DNA of 64,000 bases, from the NCBI RefSeq assembly GCF_007846095.1, contig NZ_VOEI01000002.1, positions 434,001-498,000 on the forward strand. Reading direction: 5' to 3'. Both the position numbers and the translations under genes were made by a program. The stretch is from Mucilaginibacter achroorhodeus (GTDB lineage: Bacteria > Bacteroidota > Bacteroidia > Sphingobacteriales > Sphingobacteriaceae). A model generated the notes under the pieces. The model worked only from the letters and a program-made list of their open reading frames with translations, made no database searches and was not told the origin of the DNA. This document shows positions 1 through 9,502 of this stretch, piece by piece (the first letter of the stretch is position 1; the number at the start of each line of letters is the position of its first letter).

Positions 1-375
<375 letters not shown>

Positions 376-394
376 AGAAATAAAGTAATATTCA

Positions 395-425
395 ACAGCG
401 CCAGTTTTTAAACTGGCGTTGCTGT
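395..425 (+). terminator. Hairpin after spt
   Basis: A long inverted repeat (ACAGC-GCCAGTTT pairing with AAACTGGC-GTTGCTGT) lies 20 bases after the spt stop and is followed by a short T-run. It is probably a rho-independent terminator or a transcript-processing hairpin between spt and the GNAT gene. Confidence 0.6.
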
Positions 426-460
426 TTAACCCCTATTATTAAACCCACACCCACAAAACA

Positions 461-1579
461 ATGAAAAGAATCATCCCGGTACAGTCGAAAAAAGAACTGG
501 GCGCGTTTATCGACTTTCCGCACGAGCTTCACAAGAACGACCCTTATTATGTACCGGAATTATTTATTGCCCAACGCGATTTGTTAACTACACATCCGTT
601 TCACAAGCATTCATCATTACAAACCTTTTTAGCTTACGATGGCGATAAAATTGTAGGCCGTATTGCTGCTATTTACAACACCAACCACAACAGCTTTAAC
701 AACGTTAACGAAGGCTTTTTTGGTTTTTTTGATGTAATTAACGACCAGGAAACAGCAAACCTTTTGCTTGATGAAGCCACAAAATGGGTTAAGGCTAAAG
801 GTGCAAACAACTTGGTGGGCCCTGTTAACCCTTCTACAAACGAGGTTGCAGGTTTATTAGTGAAAGGTTTTGACAGCTCACCAATGGTGATGATGCCTTA
901 CAATCCTGAATATTATGTTACGCTTCTTGAGAATTATGGGCTTGCTAAGCTAACAGACATGCTTGCATGGCATTGGGATGGTAGCAACTACAACGATAAG
1001 TCGTTACAGATGTTGGATAAATTACAGGAGCGTTTAAAACGCAATAGCAATGTGGTTATCCGCAAAATAGATATGAAGAAATTTAAGCAGGAAGCCAACA
1101 CCTTACGCGATGTATACAACAGCGCCTGGGATAAAAACCTTGGATTCTTCCCGATGACCAATGAGGAATTTGACTACACTGCTAAAGACCTTAAAATGAT
1201 CCTCGATCCTGATTTTGCTTTATTGGCAGAACAAGATGGTAAAGTTGTTGGTTTTGGTGTTGCTATACCGGATATTAACCCCATCCTGAAAACCATAAAA
1301 AAAGGTCGTCTATTACCAACAGGTATCTTCAAGCTACTTTTCAGCAAAAAGAAGATCAAAGGTATACGTATCATGCTTTTAGGTGTTATTGATGGCTACC
1401 GCAAACTGGGCATAGAGGCATGTTTATATGGCTCTATCATAAAAGCTTATAAAGCAAAAGGTTTGGAATATGCCGAAGCCAGCTGGACACTTGAGAAAAA
1501 TGATATGGTTAACCGTGCTATTGAGGCCATCGGCGGCGATCAGTACAAAACCTATCGTATCTACCAGAAAGCCATTTAA
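461..1579 (+). CDS. Large GNAT-fold protein, candidate bacterial ceramide synthase
   Basis: This 372-residue protein has an N-terminal region typical of the YghO-like GNAT group (HELHKNDPYYVPEL, then a GRIAAI strand and a GPVNPSTNE stretch near residue 120). A second acetyltransferase-like half contains VVGFGVAIPDINP and a C-terminal YRKLGIEACLY-like acyl-CoA loop. That makes it far longer than a single GNAT domain. In Caulobacter the ceramide synthase that N-acylates the sphingoid base is a large acetyltransferase-like protein encoded near SPT. The position directly after spt suggests the same role here. Start chosen at ATG 461, 85 bases after spt. Family membership is fairly clear; the ceramide synthase role is inference. 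Confidence 0.65.
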   Translation: MKRIIPVQSKKELGAFIDFPHELHKNDPYYVPELFIAQRDLLTTHPFHKHSSLQTFLAYDGDKIVGRIAAIYNTNHNSFNNVNEGFFGFFDVINDQETANLLLDEATKWVKAKGANNLVGPVNPSTNEVAGLLVKGFDSSPMVMMPYNPEYYVTLLENYGLAKLTDMLAWHWDGSNYNDKSLQMLDKLQERLKRNSNVVIRKIDMKKFKQEANTLRDVYNSAWDKNLGFFPMTNEEFDYTAKDLKMILDPDFALLAEQDGKVVGFGVAIPDINPILKTIKKGRLLPTGIFKLLFSKKKIKGIRIMLLGVIDGYRKLGIEACLYGSIIKAYKAKGLEYAEASWTLEKNDMVNRAIEAIGGDQYKTYRIYQKAI

Positions 1580-1839
1580 AACCCTTTTTTCATCTGCCTG
1601 TAATCTTTATAACTTTTATAAATATTACCACTTGAATTTTGGTTATTTGCCCGGCGTTTGACTAATGCCCCTACATGGTCAAACAACAATAAAATTCGAT
1701 AGTTAAAGCGGCTTGCACCATGCCGGCCGCTTCACTATATAACAAGTAATGAAAAACTGATGTACTATTTATCCGGCTGTACTCTCCCTGGGTAAGCTGA
1801 ATTTACGGCTACATTGCCTTTAAAAACAAACAATAAATA

Positions 1840-3168
1840 ATGAAAATTAACATTAAACCTGCTGAAGGTAAATTAGGTATTTTAATCCCTGGTTTAGGTG
1901 CAGTAGCTACTACTTTAATTGCCGGTGTTGAGGCTGTAAAAAAAGGTATTGCCCAACCGGTTGGCTCTTTAACTCAAATGGGAAGCATCCGTTTAGGTAA
2001 ACGTACCGAAAACCGCAACCCAAAGATCAAAGATTTTGTTCCGTTGGCTAACCTTAACGATATTGTTTTTGGTGGTTGGGACGTTTATGAAGATAACGTG
2101 TATGAAGCTGCGGTTAATGCTGCAGTACTTGAGCGTAGCCTGTTAGACCAGGTAAAAGACGGTTTGGAAAAAATTAAACCAATGAAAGCCGCCTTTGATA
2201 AAAACTATGCAAAAAACCTTGATGGCTCACACGTAAAAACCGGTACACGTTACGAACTTGCACAACAAGTAATGGAAGACATCAAAAACTTCCAAACCGA
2301 AAATGGCCTTGACCGCGTTGTTTTAGTATGGTGTGGTTCAACAGAGGTTTACTTTGAAGGCTCTGAGATACACGAAACACTTGCGGCTTTTGAGCAGGCT
2401 TTAAAGGACGATGACAAGCGTATTGCCCCAAGTATGATCTACGCTTACGCAGCTTTAAAATTAGGCGTACCTTTTGCTAATGGCGCTCCTAACTTAACAG
2501 TTGATATTCCTGCAATGATAGAACTGGCAAAACAAACCGGTACTCCAATTGCAGGTAAAGACTTTAAAACAGGCCAAACTTTAATGAAAACCATCCTTGC
2601 GCCGGGCCTTGCAGCACGTTCGTTAGGTGTACATGGCTGGTTCTCTACCAACATTTTGGGTAACCGCGATGGTTTGGTACTGGATGATCCGGATAACTTT
2701 AAAACTAAAGAAGTATCTAAACTTGGTGTGTTAGAGGATATCCTTAAACCGGAAGACAATCCTGAGTTGTACGGCGAGATCTTCCACAAGATCCGTATCA
2801 ACTACTATCCTCCTCACGGTGATAATAAAGAGAGTTGGGATAACATTGACATTTTTGGCTGGTTAGGCTACAAAATGCAGATCAAGATCAATTTCCTTTG
2901 CCGCGACTCTATCCTTGCTGCCCCTATCGCGTTAGACTTAGCTATTTTCTGTGATATGGCAAAACGTGCCAACATGAGCGGTATACAGGAATGGTTATCA
3001 TTCTACCTTAAATCGCCGCAAACTGCGCCGGGTTTACATGCAGAAAATGATATATTTAAACAACTGATCAAGTTAGAGAACACGCTTCGTTACCTGATGG
3101 GCGAAGACCTTATCACTCACTTAGGTTTAGATTATTATGATGATATGTTTGCCGGCCATCAGGCATAA
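1840..3168 (+). CDS. ino1: Myo-inositol-1-phosphate synthase
   Basis: 442 residues, the usual size for the family. It converts glucose 6-phosphate to 1D-myo-inositol 3-phosphate with NAD. Visible hallmarks are the N-terminal Rossmann turn GLGAVATT (residues ~18-25), the GAPNLTVDIP segment, the AGKDFKTGQT loop, the NILGNRDG motif and the INYYPPHGDNKESWDN segment near the C-terminus. The product would feed the CDP-alcohol phosphotransferase at 6422. In Bacteroides thetaiotaomicron the homologous enzyme also lies in an inositol-lipid cluster beside a CDP-alcohol phosphotransferase and a PAP2 protein. A strong terminator follows. Confidence 0.95.
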   Translation: MKINIKPAEGKLGILIPGLGAVATTLIAGVEAVKKGIAQPVGSLTQMGSIRLGKRTENRNPKIKDFVPLANLNDIVFGGWDVYEDNVYEAAVNAAVLERSLLDQVKDGLEKIKPMKAAFDKNYAKNLDGSHVKTGTRYELAQQVMEDIKNFQTENGLDRVVLVWCGSTEVYFEGSEIHETLAAFEQALKDDDKRIAPSMIYAYAALKLGVPFANGAPNLTVDIPAMIELAKQTGTPIAGKDFKTGQTLMKTILAPGLAARSLGVHGWFSTNILGNRDGLVLDDPDNFKTKEVSKLGVLEDILKPEDNPELYGEIFHKIRINYYPPHGDNKESWDNIDIFGWLGYKMQIKINFLCRDSILAAPIALDLAIFCDMAKRANMSGIQEWLSFYLKSPQTAPGLHAENDIFKQLIKLENTLRYLMGEDLITHLGLDYYDDMFAGHQA

Positions 3169-3191
3169 GCAAAGCATATAATATTACTTTT

Positions 3192-3226
3192 AAACGGGGC
3201 TTTCCGCAATAGGAAATGCCCCGTTT
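3192..3226 (+). terminator. Rho-independent terminator after ino1
   Basis: A GC-rich hairpin (AAACGGGGC..TTCC pairing with GGAAATGCCCCGTTT) with a small loop is followed by TTTTATTTT, 24 bases after the ino1 stop. The 270-base stretch to the next gene holds nothing else I can identify. Confidence 0.85.
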
Positions 3227-3439
3227 TTATTTTGGGCTTATTTTGCGATATTCGCAGAGGCAAAGATATTTAGCTAAAACCCCTGTTTTTCACGCCCCCG
3301 GCATAATAATCGGGCTTAAATTTCGTAGATTGTAACAGTTGCTTTACAAATACGTCTACAGAGTGGGATAGCTATGACAGTTGAAATTTATCCATACAGA
3401 TAAAACATCAACGATATTAGGAGCCGTATTTAAAACACA

Positions 3440-3814
3440 ATGGCAACATTTGTAAAAGCGCAAGCCTCGTCATTTGTGGCTTCTGTAGTTGATTTTGGCC
3501 TCACCATCTTCTGTAAAGAAGTGCTTGGCATTTGGTACGTTGCTGCCAGTTTTATAGGCACTGTAAGTGGCGGGATTACCAATTTTTTATTGGGCCGAAA
3601 ATGGGTGTTTAAAAACCAAAAAGAGAAGACTGTACCCGTGCAAGCCGCAAAATATGTTTTGGTTTGGTGTGGTAATTTGGCTTTAAATACTGGTGGTGTG
3701 TTCCTGGTAACGCATTTTTTAAAATTAGATTACAAGATATCAAAGGTAATAGTATCGCTTTTGGTTGGCATATTTTATAATTACTTTCTTCAGAAGAAGT
3801 TTGTATTTGCTTAA
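3440..3814 (+). CDS. GtrA-like small membrane protein
   Basis: 124 residues with four hydrophobic segments and the GtrA-family pattern: F-V-A-S-V-V-D-F-G in the first helix, then GTVSGGITNFLLGRKWVF after the second, and a YNYFLQKKFVF C-terminus. GtrA proteins are small integral membrane proteins, often linked to moving or modifying lipid-linked sugars across the inner membrane. Here the gene lies inside the inositol-lipid cluster, 15 bases before the DUF5686 gene and probably co-transcribed with it. A role in flipping or presenting a polyprenyl or inositol lipid is possible but unproven. Confidence 0.85.
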   Translation: MATFVKAQASSFVASVVDFGLTIFCKEVLGIWYVAASFIGTVSGGITNFLLGRKWVFKNQKEKTVPVQAAKYVLVWCGNLALNTGGVFLVTHFLKLDYKISKVIVSLLVGIFYNYFLQKKFVFA

Positions 3815-3829
3815 TTTTTAAACTTTTAA

Positions 3830-6379
3830 ATGATTTTTAGCTACCCGTATAAGCATCTGTTACTTATACTTTTTTTATTTACCGGCGTTAGTGCCTTTGC
3901 ACAAAGCACCGTAGTGACCGGTACGGTTACCGATGCTGCAAACAAGCAGCCACTTCCTTTTGTAAGTGTTGCTTTTACGGGTACAACAGTAGGTACCAAT
4001 ACAGATAACAACGGTAAATTTGCAATCAGCACATCGCGCGCCGTTACTGAGCTTAAGATCACCTATTTGGGTTACCAGGAAACCGTTATTAAAATACAAC
4101 CCGGTAAAGAGCAGGTAATTAACATCAGGCTTAAGCCAACCTCACAAAGCCTTAAAGAGGTTACCGTACAATCAAAAAAGCGCGCTAAATACGACAACGA
4201 GAACCCTGCAGTAAAACTGATAAGACAAGTTATTGCCAACAAGCCTAAAAACAGGCCGGAGGCTTATAACTATGTCGAATACAAGGAATACGATAAAATG
4301 CAGTTCTCACTGAGCAATATTTCTGAGAAAACTAAAGAACGTAAGCTCTTTAGAAAATACAAGTTCATTTTTGAGAATAAGGACAGCACTACCTATCCCG
4401 GCAAAACGCTTTTACCCATCTATTTAAAAGAGCGCTTAACTCAGGTATTCTATCGTAAGAACCCTGAAGCCACCCGCGACAAGATCCTGGGTGAAAAGTC
4501 GGTGGATTTTGGGCCCGGATTTGACACCGAAGGCATTGGCCAATACTTTCAGCACCTCTACGTGAAGGTTGATATATACGATAATGATATTCTTTTGTTG
4601 GGCCGCCAGTTTTTAAGCCCTATCTCGGATAACGCGCCAACGTTTTATAAATACTTTATAACCGATACCATTACTTTGGAGACCGGTAAAAAATTGGTGC
4701 AGTTAAGTTTTACGCCGCGCAACACAAACAACATTTTGTTTGAGGGTGATATTTTCATAACACTTGATGGTAACTACGCGGTACAAAAAGCAGCGTTGAT
4801 CGTAAACAGCAACATCAACGTTAACTTCGTTCGTAGCATGAATATCGATCAGGACTTTGAATTAAGTCCTGATGGGCGTTACCATTTAAGTCGCAGCAAT
4901 ACTTTTGCAGACTTTGGTATATCCTCCAAGCGCAAAAGCGGATTATTTGGTTCGCGCACTATTGCACGGCGGGATTTTGTGATCAATAAACCCCGGCCTG
5001 ATACCACATACCTGACCCCGCCTGAAGTGGATGACGAAGAATTACGCAACAGGCCCGATAGCTTTTGGGTGAAGGCACGTTATGATACCTTAAGTACTGC
5101 AGAATCAAAAGTGTATAAAAACATTGATAGCCTGGTGCATATGCCATCTTTCAGAAGAACGGCTGACATTGTTAATTTACTGTTTGCCGGTTTCAAAAAC
5201 TTCGGCAAATTTGAGGTTGGCCCCGCAAGCACTTTCTACAGCTTTAACCCCGTTGAAGGCTTCCGTCTTCGCTTAGGAGGTCGTACTACCGCAGATTTCA
5301 GCAAGAAGATATTTTTTGAAGGCTATGGTGCGTATGGCTTTAAGGACGAACGTTGGAAATACTTTTTTGCAACTACCTACTCGTTAAATGGCAAAAGTAT
5401 CTATCGTTTTCCGCAGCATTACATAAGGGCAAGTATCCAGCGCGAAACAAAAATACCAGGCCAGGAACTTCAGTTTATACAGGAAGATAACGTATTGTTA
5501 TCCTTTAAACGTGGCCGTAACGATAAGTACTATTACAACGACCAGTATCGATTAGAGTATGTGAGCGAATATGCCAATCACTTTTCTTATAAGATCGGTC
5601 TTCGTAACCTTATCCAAAGACCGGCGGGTAGTTTAATACCATTCATAAATACCGCAGGTACGCAAACATTTGATAAGCTTACCACTTCAGAAGCAACTAT
5701 CGGGTTCCGTTATGCTCCTAACGAACAGTTTTACCAGGGTAAACTTTTTAGGGCACCCATTATTAATCAATATCCTAAACTGTCTTTAGAATACACCGCC
5801 GGTTTAAAGGTATTAGATGGCCAATACAAATATCACAAGCTTGATTTCAGGGGCGAAAAACGTTTTTATGTAGCGCCATTTGGTTTTTCTGATGTCATAC
5901 TGGAAGCTTCGAAAACTTACGGGCAGGTGCCGTACCCATTGCTGAATATATCACGTGGTAACCAAACGTTTGCTTACGTAATAGATCAATATAACTTGAT
6001 GAACTTTTTGGAGTTTGTTAGCGATAAATCAGCCAGTATCATTATCGACCATCACTTTGGTGGCTTTTTCTTTAATAAAATACCGCTGTTTAAAAAGCTT
6101 AAATGGCGCGAAACTGCATCATTCAAATCGCTGTGGGGTGGCTTAAGCAATGAGAATACACCAGCCTTAAATCCAAACCTTTACAGGTTTCCGGCAGATA
6201 ACAATGGTGTACCAATTACATACGCTTTACAAGGTAACAGGCCCTATACAGAAGTAAGTGCGGGCATCGAAAACATTTTTAAATTTATCAGGTTAGACTA
6301 CGTTAGACGATTAACATATCTGGAAAACCCTGATGTTGCTAAATGGGGTATCCGTGTGAAAATCAAATTTGACTTTTAA
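3830..6379 (+). CDS. DUF5686 outer-membrane protein with CarboxypepD_reg-like domain
   Basis: 849 residues. A hydrophobic signal peptide ending in AFAQ (~residue 25) is followed by a CarboxypepD_reg-like beta-sandwich (VTGTVTDAANKQPLPFVSV, residues ~28-115). The rest matches the DUF5686 family and ends in strand-rich, aromatic-terminated sequence (KIKFDF) typical of an outer-membrane beta-barrel. No TonB box or plug domain is evident, so it is not a SusC-type receptor. The family is common in Bacteroidota and its function is not established. Its place between GtrA and the CDP-alcohol phosphotransferase suggests an envelope-lipid role, which is inference only. Confidence 0.85.
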   Translation: MIFSYPYKHLLLILFLFTGVSAFAQSTVVTGTVTDAANKQPLPFVSVAFTGTTVGTNTDNNGKFAISTSRAVTELKITYLGYQETVIKIQPGKEQVINIRLKPTSQSLKEVTVQSKKRAKYDNENPAVKLIRQVIANKPKNRPEAYNYVEYKEYDKMQFSLSNISEKTKERKLFRKYKFIFENKDSTTYPGKTLLPIYLKERLTQVFYRKNPEATRDKILGEKSVDFGPGFDTEGIGQYFQHLYVKVDIYDNDILLLGRQFLSPISDNAPTFYKYFITDTITLETGKKLVQLSFTPRNTNNILFEGDIFITLDGNYAVQKAALIVNSNINVNFVRSMNIDQDFELSPDGRYHLSRSNTFADFGISSKRKSGLFGSRTIARRDFVINKPRPDTTYLTPPEVDDEELRNRPDSFWVKARYDTLSTAESKVYKNIDSLVHMPSFRRTADIVNLLFAGFKNFGKFEVGPASTFYSFNPVEGFRLRLGGRTTADFSKKIFFEGYGAYGFKDERWKYFFATTYSLNGKSIYRFPQHYIRASIQRETKIPGQELQFIQEDNVLLSFKRGRNDKYYYNDQYRLEYVSEYANHFSYKIGLRNLIQRPAGSLIPFINTAGTQTFDKLTTSEATIGFRYAPNEQFYQGKLFRAPIINQYPKLSLEYTAGLKVLDGQYKYHKLDFRGEKRFYVAPFGFSDVILEASKTYGQVPYPLLNISRGNQTFAYVIDQYNLMNFLEFVSDKSASIIIDHHFGGFFFNKIPLFKKLKWRETASFKSLWGGLSNENTPALNPNLYRFPADNNGVPITYALQGNRPYTEVSAGIENIFKFIRLDYVRRLTYLENPDVAKWGIRVKIKFDF

Positions 6380-6421
6380 TCAATAATAGTTAACTTAGGT
6401 TTATCTACTTTTACCTTTGAA

Positions 6422-7135
6422 ATGGCACAACAAACATCTATCCGCACGAGCGTACAATTAGGAATCTATAAGGTTATAGATCCTTTTGTTAAGTTATTGA
6501 TAAAATTAGGTTTAACACCTAACGCGGTCACTTCAATAGGTTTTGTGCTAAATGTAGGGGTAGCAGCAATTTTTATTATTGGTTCTGAGCACGGTAACCG
6601 CGGCGATCTCAGCTACGTTGGTTGGGCAGGCGCCCTTATATTGTTTGCAGGTTTGTTTGATATGCTTGATGGACAAGTTGCCCGTTTGGGAAATATGAAA
6701 TCTGTATTTGGTGCCCTTTATGATTCGGTACTGGATAGATACAGCGAATTGATCATGTTCTTAGGCATTTGCTATTACCTTGTGGCACATCATTACTTTT
6801 TAAGCTCGATATTTGCCTTTATAGCGCTTATTGGTTCAATGATGGTTAGTTATGTGCGCGCACGCGCAGAAGGCCTTGGTGTAGAAACTAAAGGTGGCTT
6901 AATGCAGCGCCCCGAGCGAGTAATTACCATTGGTGTATTTGCAATTGCATGTGGTATCAGTTCATCTTACATTGGCGGCGATTATAAGCTATTTATTCCG
7001 GGCATCAAATATCACGTGTTCGAGACCATGTCAATCTTCACTATTCCTATCGCAATACTGGCTGTATTAACCAACTTAACCGCGTTTGGCAGGTTGATGG
7101 ATGCGAAAAAGGCATTGTCTGATAACGAAGAATGA
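6422..7135 (+). CDS. CDP-alcohol phosphotransferase, probable phosphatidylinositol-phosphate synthase
   Basis: 237 residues with several membrane helices. The complete CDP-OH-P signature is visible as D80..D83-G84..A87-R88 (8 residues) G97...D101...D105. The two-metal aspartates bind CDP-diacylglycerol, and the enzyme moves the phosphatidyl group to an alcohol. Beside an inositol-phosphate synthase the likely acceptor is inositol phosphate, giving phosphatidylinositol phosphate, as shown for the equivalent cluster in B. thetaiotaomicron. The final codons overlap the ATG of the DUF4833 gene by four bases (ATGA), so the two are translationally coupled. Exact substrate is inferred. Confidence 0.88.
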   Translation: MAQQTSIRTSVQLGIYKVIDPFVKLLIKLGLTPNAVTSIGFVLNVGVAAIFIIGSEHGNRGDLSYVGWAGALILFAGLFDMLDGQVARLGNMKSVFGALYDSVLDRYSELIMFLGICYYLVAHHYFLSSIFAFIALIGSMMVSYVRARAEGLGVETKGGLMQRPERVITIGVFAIACGISSSYIGGDYKLFIPGIKYHVFETMSIFTIPIAILAVLTNLTAFGRLMDAKKALSDNEE

Positions 7136-7737
7136 TCAAAACCCTACTTAAAGTTTTCTTTGCACTATATTTCTTAAACGTTGGCCTTAACGCAAAAGCG
7201 AACAAGCTGATGCGTTGCGACACGCTTGCCGCGGATACTATCCCTCAACGTGTTGCTGCTGATGGCCGCCCATTCCCTACTCCGCCAGACAATCCGCATC
7301 GTCTTTTTTATTTGCAACGCACGCCTAACATCAATGCATTATGTTACGACGTAAATATTGATAAAAAAACAGGCCAGGCAGACGAAGACTCGCCGATACA
7401 CGTTTATTGGTTACAGTACGCAAAACATAATGGCGAACCTGAGGAATTAAATTTTATACAGCGAAGATTTGCGTATGGATATTCGTCAAAAGCCCTGGGT
7501 AATGGCAAGTATGATATCAGGCTTGTGTCATACAAGAAAATTCCGTTTACTTTGATGAAAGGAGCCGACGGAAAATATCATATCTTCGCAACTATTGCAA
7601 AAAAACACCTGCAACTTAAAAGTATATTTATTCAAATCAATGGTGGGTCTATGTGGTCGCCAAATGTTATTTTTGTAGAAATGAAGGGTACTGATCCTGC
7701 GAATGGCAAAGAGGTGACCGAACGTTTTAAACCCTGA
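7132..7737 (+). CDS. DUF4833 family exported protein
   Basis: 201 residues beginning with a hydrophobic signal peptide (FFALYFLNVGLNAKA, about residues 9-23). The body contains the DUF4833 pattern: NINALCYDVN near residue 63, PIHVYWLQY near 85, an LNFIQRRFAYGY segment, then two strand-rich repeats ending near VIFVEMKGTDPANGK. It overlaps the CDP-alcohol phosphotransferase by four bases and precedes the hydroxylase gene by five, so it is firmly embedded in the lipid operon. The family has no assigned function that I know. It could be a periplasmic lipid-binding or lipid-processing protein. Confidence 0.75.
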   Translation: MIKTLLKVFFALYFLNVGLNAKANKLMRCDTLAADTIPQRVAADGRPFPTPPDNPHRLFYLQRTPNINALCYDVNIDKKTGQADEDSPIHVYWLQYAKHNGEPEELNFIQRRFAYGYSSKALGNGKYDIRLVSYKKIPFTLMKGADGKYHIFATIAKKHLQLKSIFIQINGGSMWSPNVIFVEMKGTDPANGKEVTERFKP

Positions 7738-7742
7738 TTACT

Positions 7743-8372
7743 ATGGCTAAGAAAAATTTTGTTTCCAACTCTACAGAGTCGGTAAGGATGTTCAAGAGTA
7801 ACTTCCTTGAGAGTTTATCAAAAGTGCACTATTTTGTGCCGCTTATCATATTTGTCCCTGTTATTTTAGTTTGCAGTTATTTTGCCTACAATAGAAATAT
7901 CGGCGTGATAAACTATATCTGGCTTTTTTTAGCCGGTCTTTTTGTGTGGACGCTTACAGAATACATCATGCACCGTTTTGTATTCCATTTTGTGCCAAAA
8001 GCTAAATGGGCCTTACGCTTGCATTTTATCTTTCATGGTGTTCATCATGATTACCCAAGTGATGCCATGCGGTTGGTTATGCCGCCATCTGCAAGTATAC
8101 CTTTGGCTACAGGATTTTATCTATTGTTCAACGCATTACTACCTGCCAATTACATCTTTGGCTTTTTCCCTGGGTTTATCCTTGGTTACCTGGTTTATGA
8201 TATATCACATTATGCCATCCACCACTTTAACTTTAAAGGCGCATTCTGGAAAAAGATCAAACAACACCACATGCTTCACCATTACCAGGACCCGTCAAAG
8301 GGTTATGGCGTAAGCTCACCAATGTGGGATAAGGTATTTAATTCAGATTTCATTAAAAAACAGAATGACTAA
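7743..8372 (+). CDS. Fatty acid hydroxylase / sterol desaturase family protein
   Basis: 209 residues with four hydrophobic segments and the di-iron histidine clusters of this membrane family: HRFVFH near residue 77, HGVHHD near 100, HYAIHH near 157 and HHMLHH near 178. In eukaryotes related enzymes hydroxylate the sphingoid base or its N-acyl chain. Placement next to a PAP2/Aur1-like protein makes ceramide hydroxylation the best guess. The coding end overlaps the next gene by eight bases, indicating one transcript. Confidence 0.85.
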   Translation: MAKKNFVSNSTESVRMFKSNFLESLSKVHYFVPLIIFVPVILVCSYFAYNRNIGVINYIWLFLAGLFVWTLTEYIMHRFVFHFVPKAKWALRLHFIFHGVHHDYPSDAMRLVMPPSASIPLATGFYLLFNALLPANYIFGFFPGFILGYLVYDISHYAIHHFNFKGAFWKKIKQHHMLHHYQDPSKGYGVSSPMWDKVFNSDFIKKQND

Positions 8373-9303
8373 TGTTTATGGCAATGAGATACGTATCAAT
8401 GCAAAAACTGTAAGCATTGTAACTGCGTTCTCCATTGCTTACTTAATTCTGTCGTTTTTACTGGTTGGCTTTAAAACTGATCAATTGGTGCTGCTTGGCA
8501 TTTTTAATGTGCTGTTTTATGCATCAGCTATTACACGCAAATTTATCCTGGGTTTTACCATCTTCATAGTATACTGGATCATATTTGATTATATGAAGGC
8601 TTTCCCTAACTACAATTTTAAAGATGTAGCTATAGGCAGCCTTTACAATGCCGAGAAGAGTTTGTTTGGTATAAACATTAATGGAAAGATCCTAACACCC
8701 AACGAGTACTTGCATTTGAAAAGTACTGATGTGATTGACGCCCTTGCAGGTTTCTTCTACCTCTGTTGGATACCGGTACCACTGGGTTTTGCGGCTTATC
8801 TGTTCTTCAAAAATAAGCGCCAGTTTTTGTACTTCTCGTTAACCTTTGTGCTGGTTAACCTGTTGGGCTTTGTTGTTTATTATGCCTACCCAGCTGCGCC
8901 ACCCTGGTACATTCAATTCCACGGTTTTAACTTTCATCCGCTAACGCAGGGTAACACTGCCGGTTTGGCAAGGTTTGATAAGCTATTCAACATCCACCTT
9001 TTCAAATCTATCTACGAGAAAGGCTCAAACGTATTTGCAGCTATGCCATCGTTGCACTCATCCTACCCGGTAATAGTGCTGTATTACGGTATAAAAAACA
9101 GACTTGGTTTGGTCAATGTGTTTTTCGCATTGGTAACCATAGGTATCTGGTTTACGGCCGTTTATGCCAGCCATCACTATGTGCTTGACGTTTTAGCGGG
9201 AATTTTGACCGCAGTTTCGGGGATAGTACTCTTCAATTGGCTAACAGCATCTTCTAAAAAATTTCAACACTTTCTATCAAGTTACGAAGCGGTTATCCGC
9301 TAA
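8365..9303 (+). CDS. PAP2/Aur1-like membrane protein, probable inositol-phosphoceramide synthase
   Basis: 312 residues with about six membrane helices. Two PAP2/Aur1 catalytic motifs are clear: AAMPSLHSS (residues ~228-236) and ASHHYVLDVLAG (~270-281). These provide the histidines and aspartate of the phosphotransfer site. Fungal Aur1 and the homologous Bacteroides protein transfer inositol phosphate from phosphatidylinositol to ceramide. Being the last gene of an operon with inositol-phosphate synthase, CDP-alcohol phosphotransferase and a hydroxylase supports that reaction here. A plain lipid phosphatase remains possible. Confidence 0.82.
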   Translation: MTNVYGNEIRINAKTVSIVTAFSIAYLILSFLLVGFKTDQLVLLGIFNVLFYASAITRKFILGFTIFIVYWIIFDYMKAFPNYNFKDVAIGSLYNAEKSLFGININGKILTPNEYLHLKSTDVIDALAGFFYLCWIPVPLGFAAYLFFKNKRQFLYFSLTFVLVNLLGFVVYYAYPAAPPWYIQFHGFNFHPLTQGNTAGLARFDKLFNIHLFKSIYEKGSNVFAAMPSLHSSYPVIVLYYGIKNRLGLVNVFFALVTIGIWFTAVYASHHYVLDVLAGILTAVSGIVLFNWLTASSKKFQHFLSSYEAVIR

Positions 9304-9502
9304 TTGTATAGAAAAACCTACTGCAAAAAAATATGATTACTTACTGTAAAGCCGTTTTTGCACTGTGTTGATAAATTGCTAATAATCAAAGTTGTTAGGT
9401 ATTTCTGTTGGTTTATTGTAATTTGCAAGCCCCCGCCGTTCTGGAGTTGTTATCGGGGCACGCATTTTGAATAGATAATTGCGTACTTATTTGGATAACC
9501 AG

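Noticed and set aside
6412..6419. TACCTTTG as a -7 promoter box before the CDP-alcohol phosphotransferase
   Set aside because: Transcription would begin within or after the ATG at 6422 and no -33 element is present; the gene is best explained as part of the upstream operon.
9394..9427. Promoter for the TPR-like gene (TTG ... TAATTTG)
   Set aside because: The -7 candidate lacks one base of TAnnTTTG and the spacing to the nearest TTG is about 24 bases.
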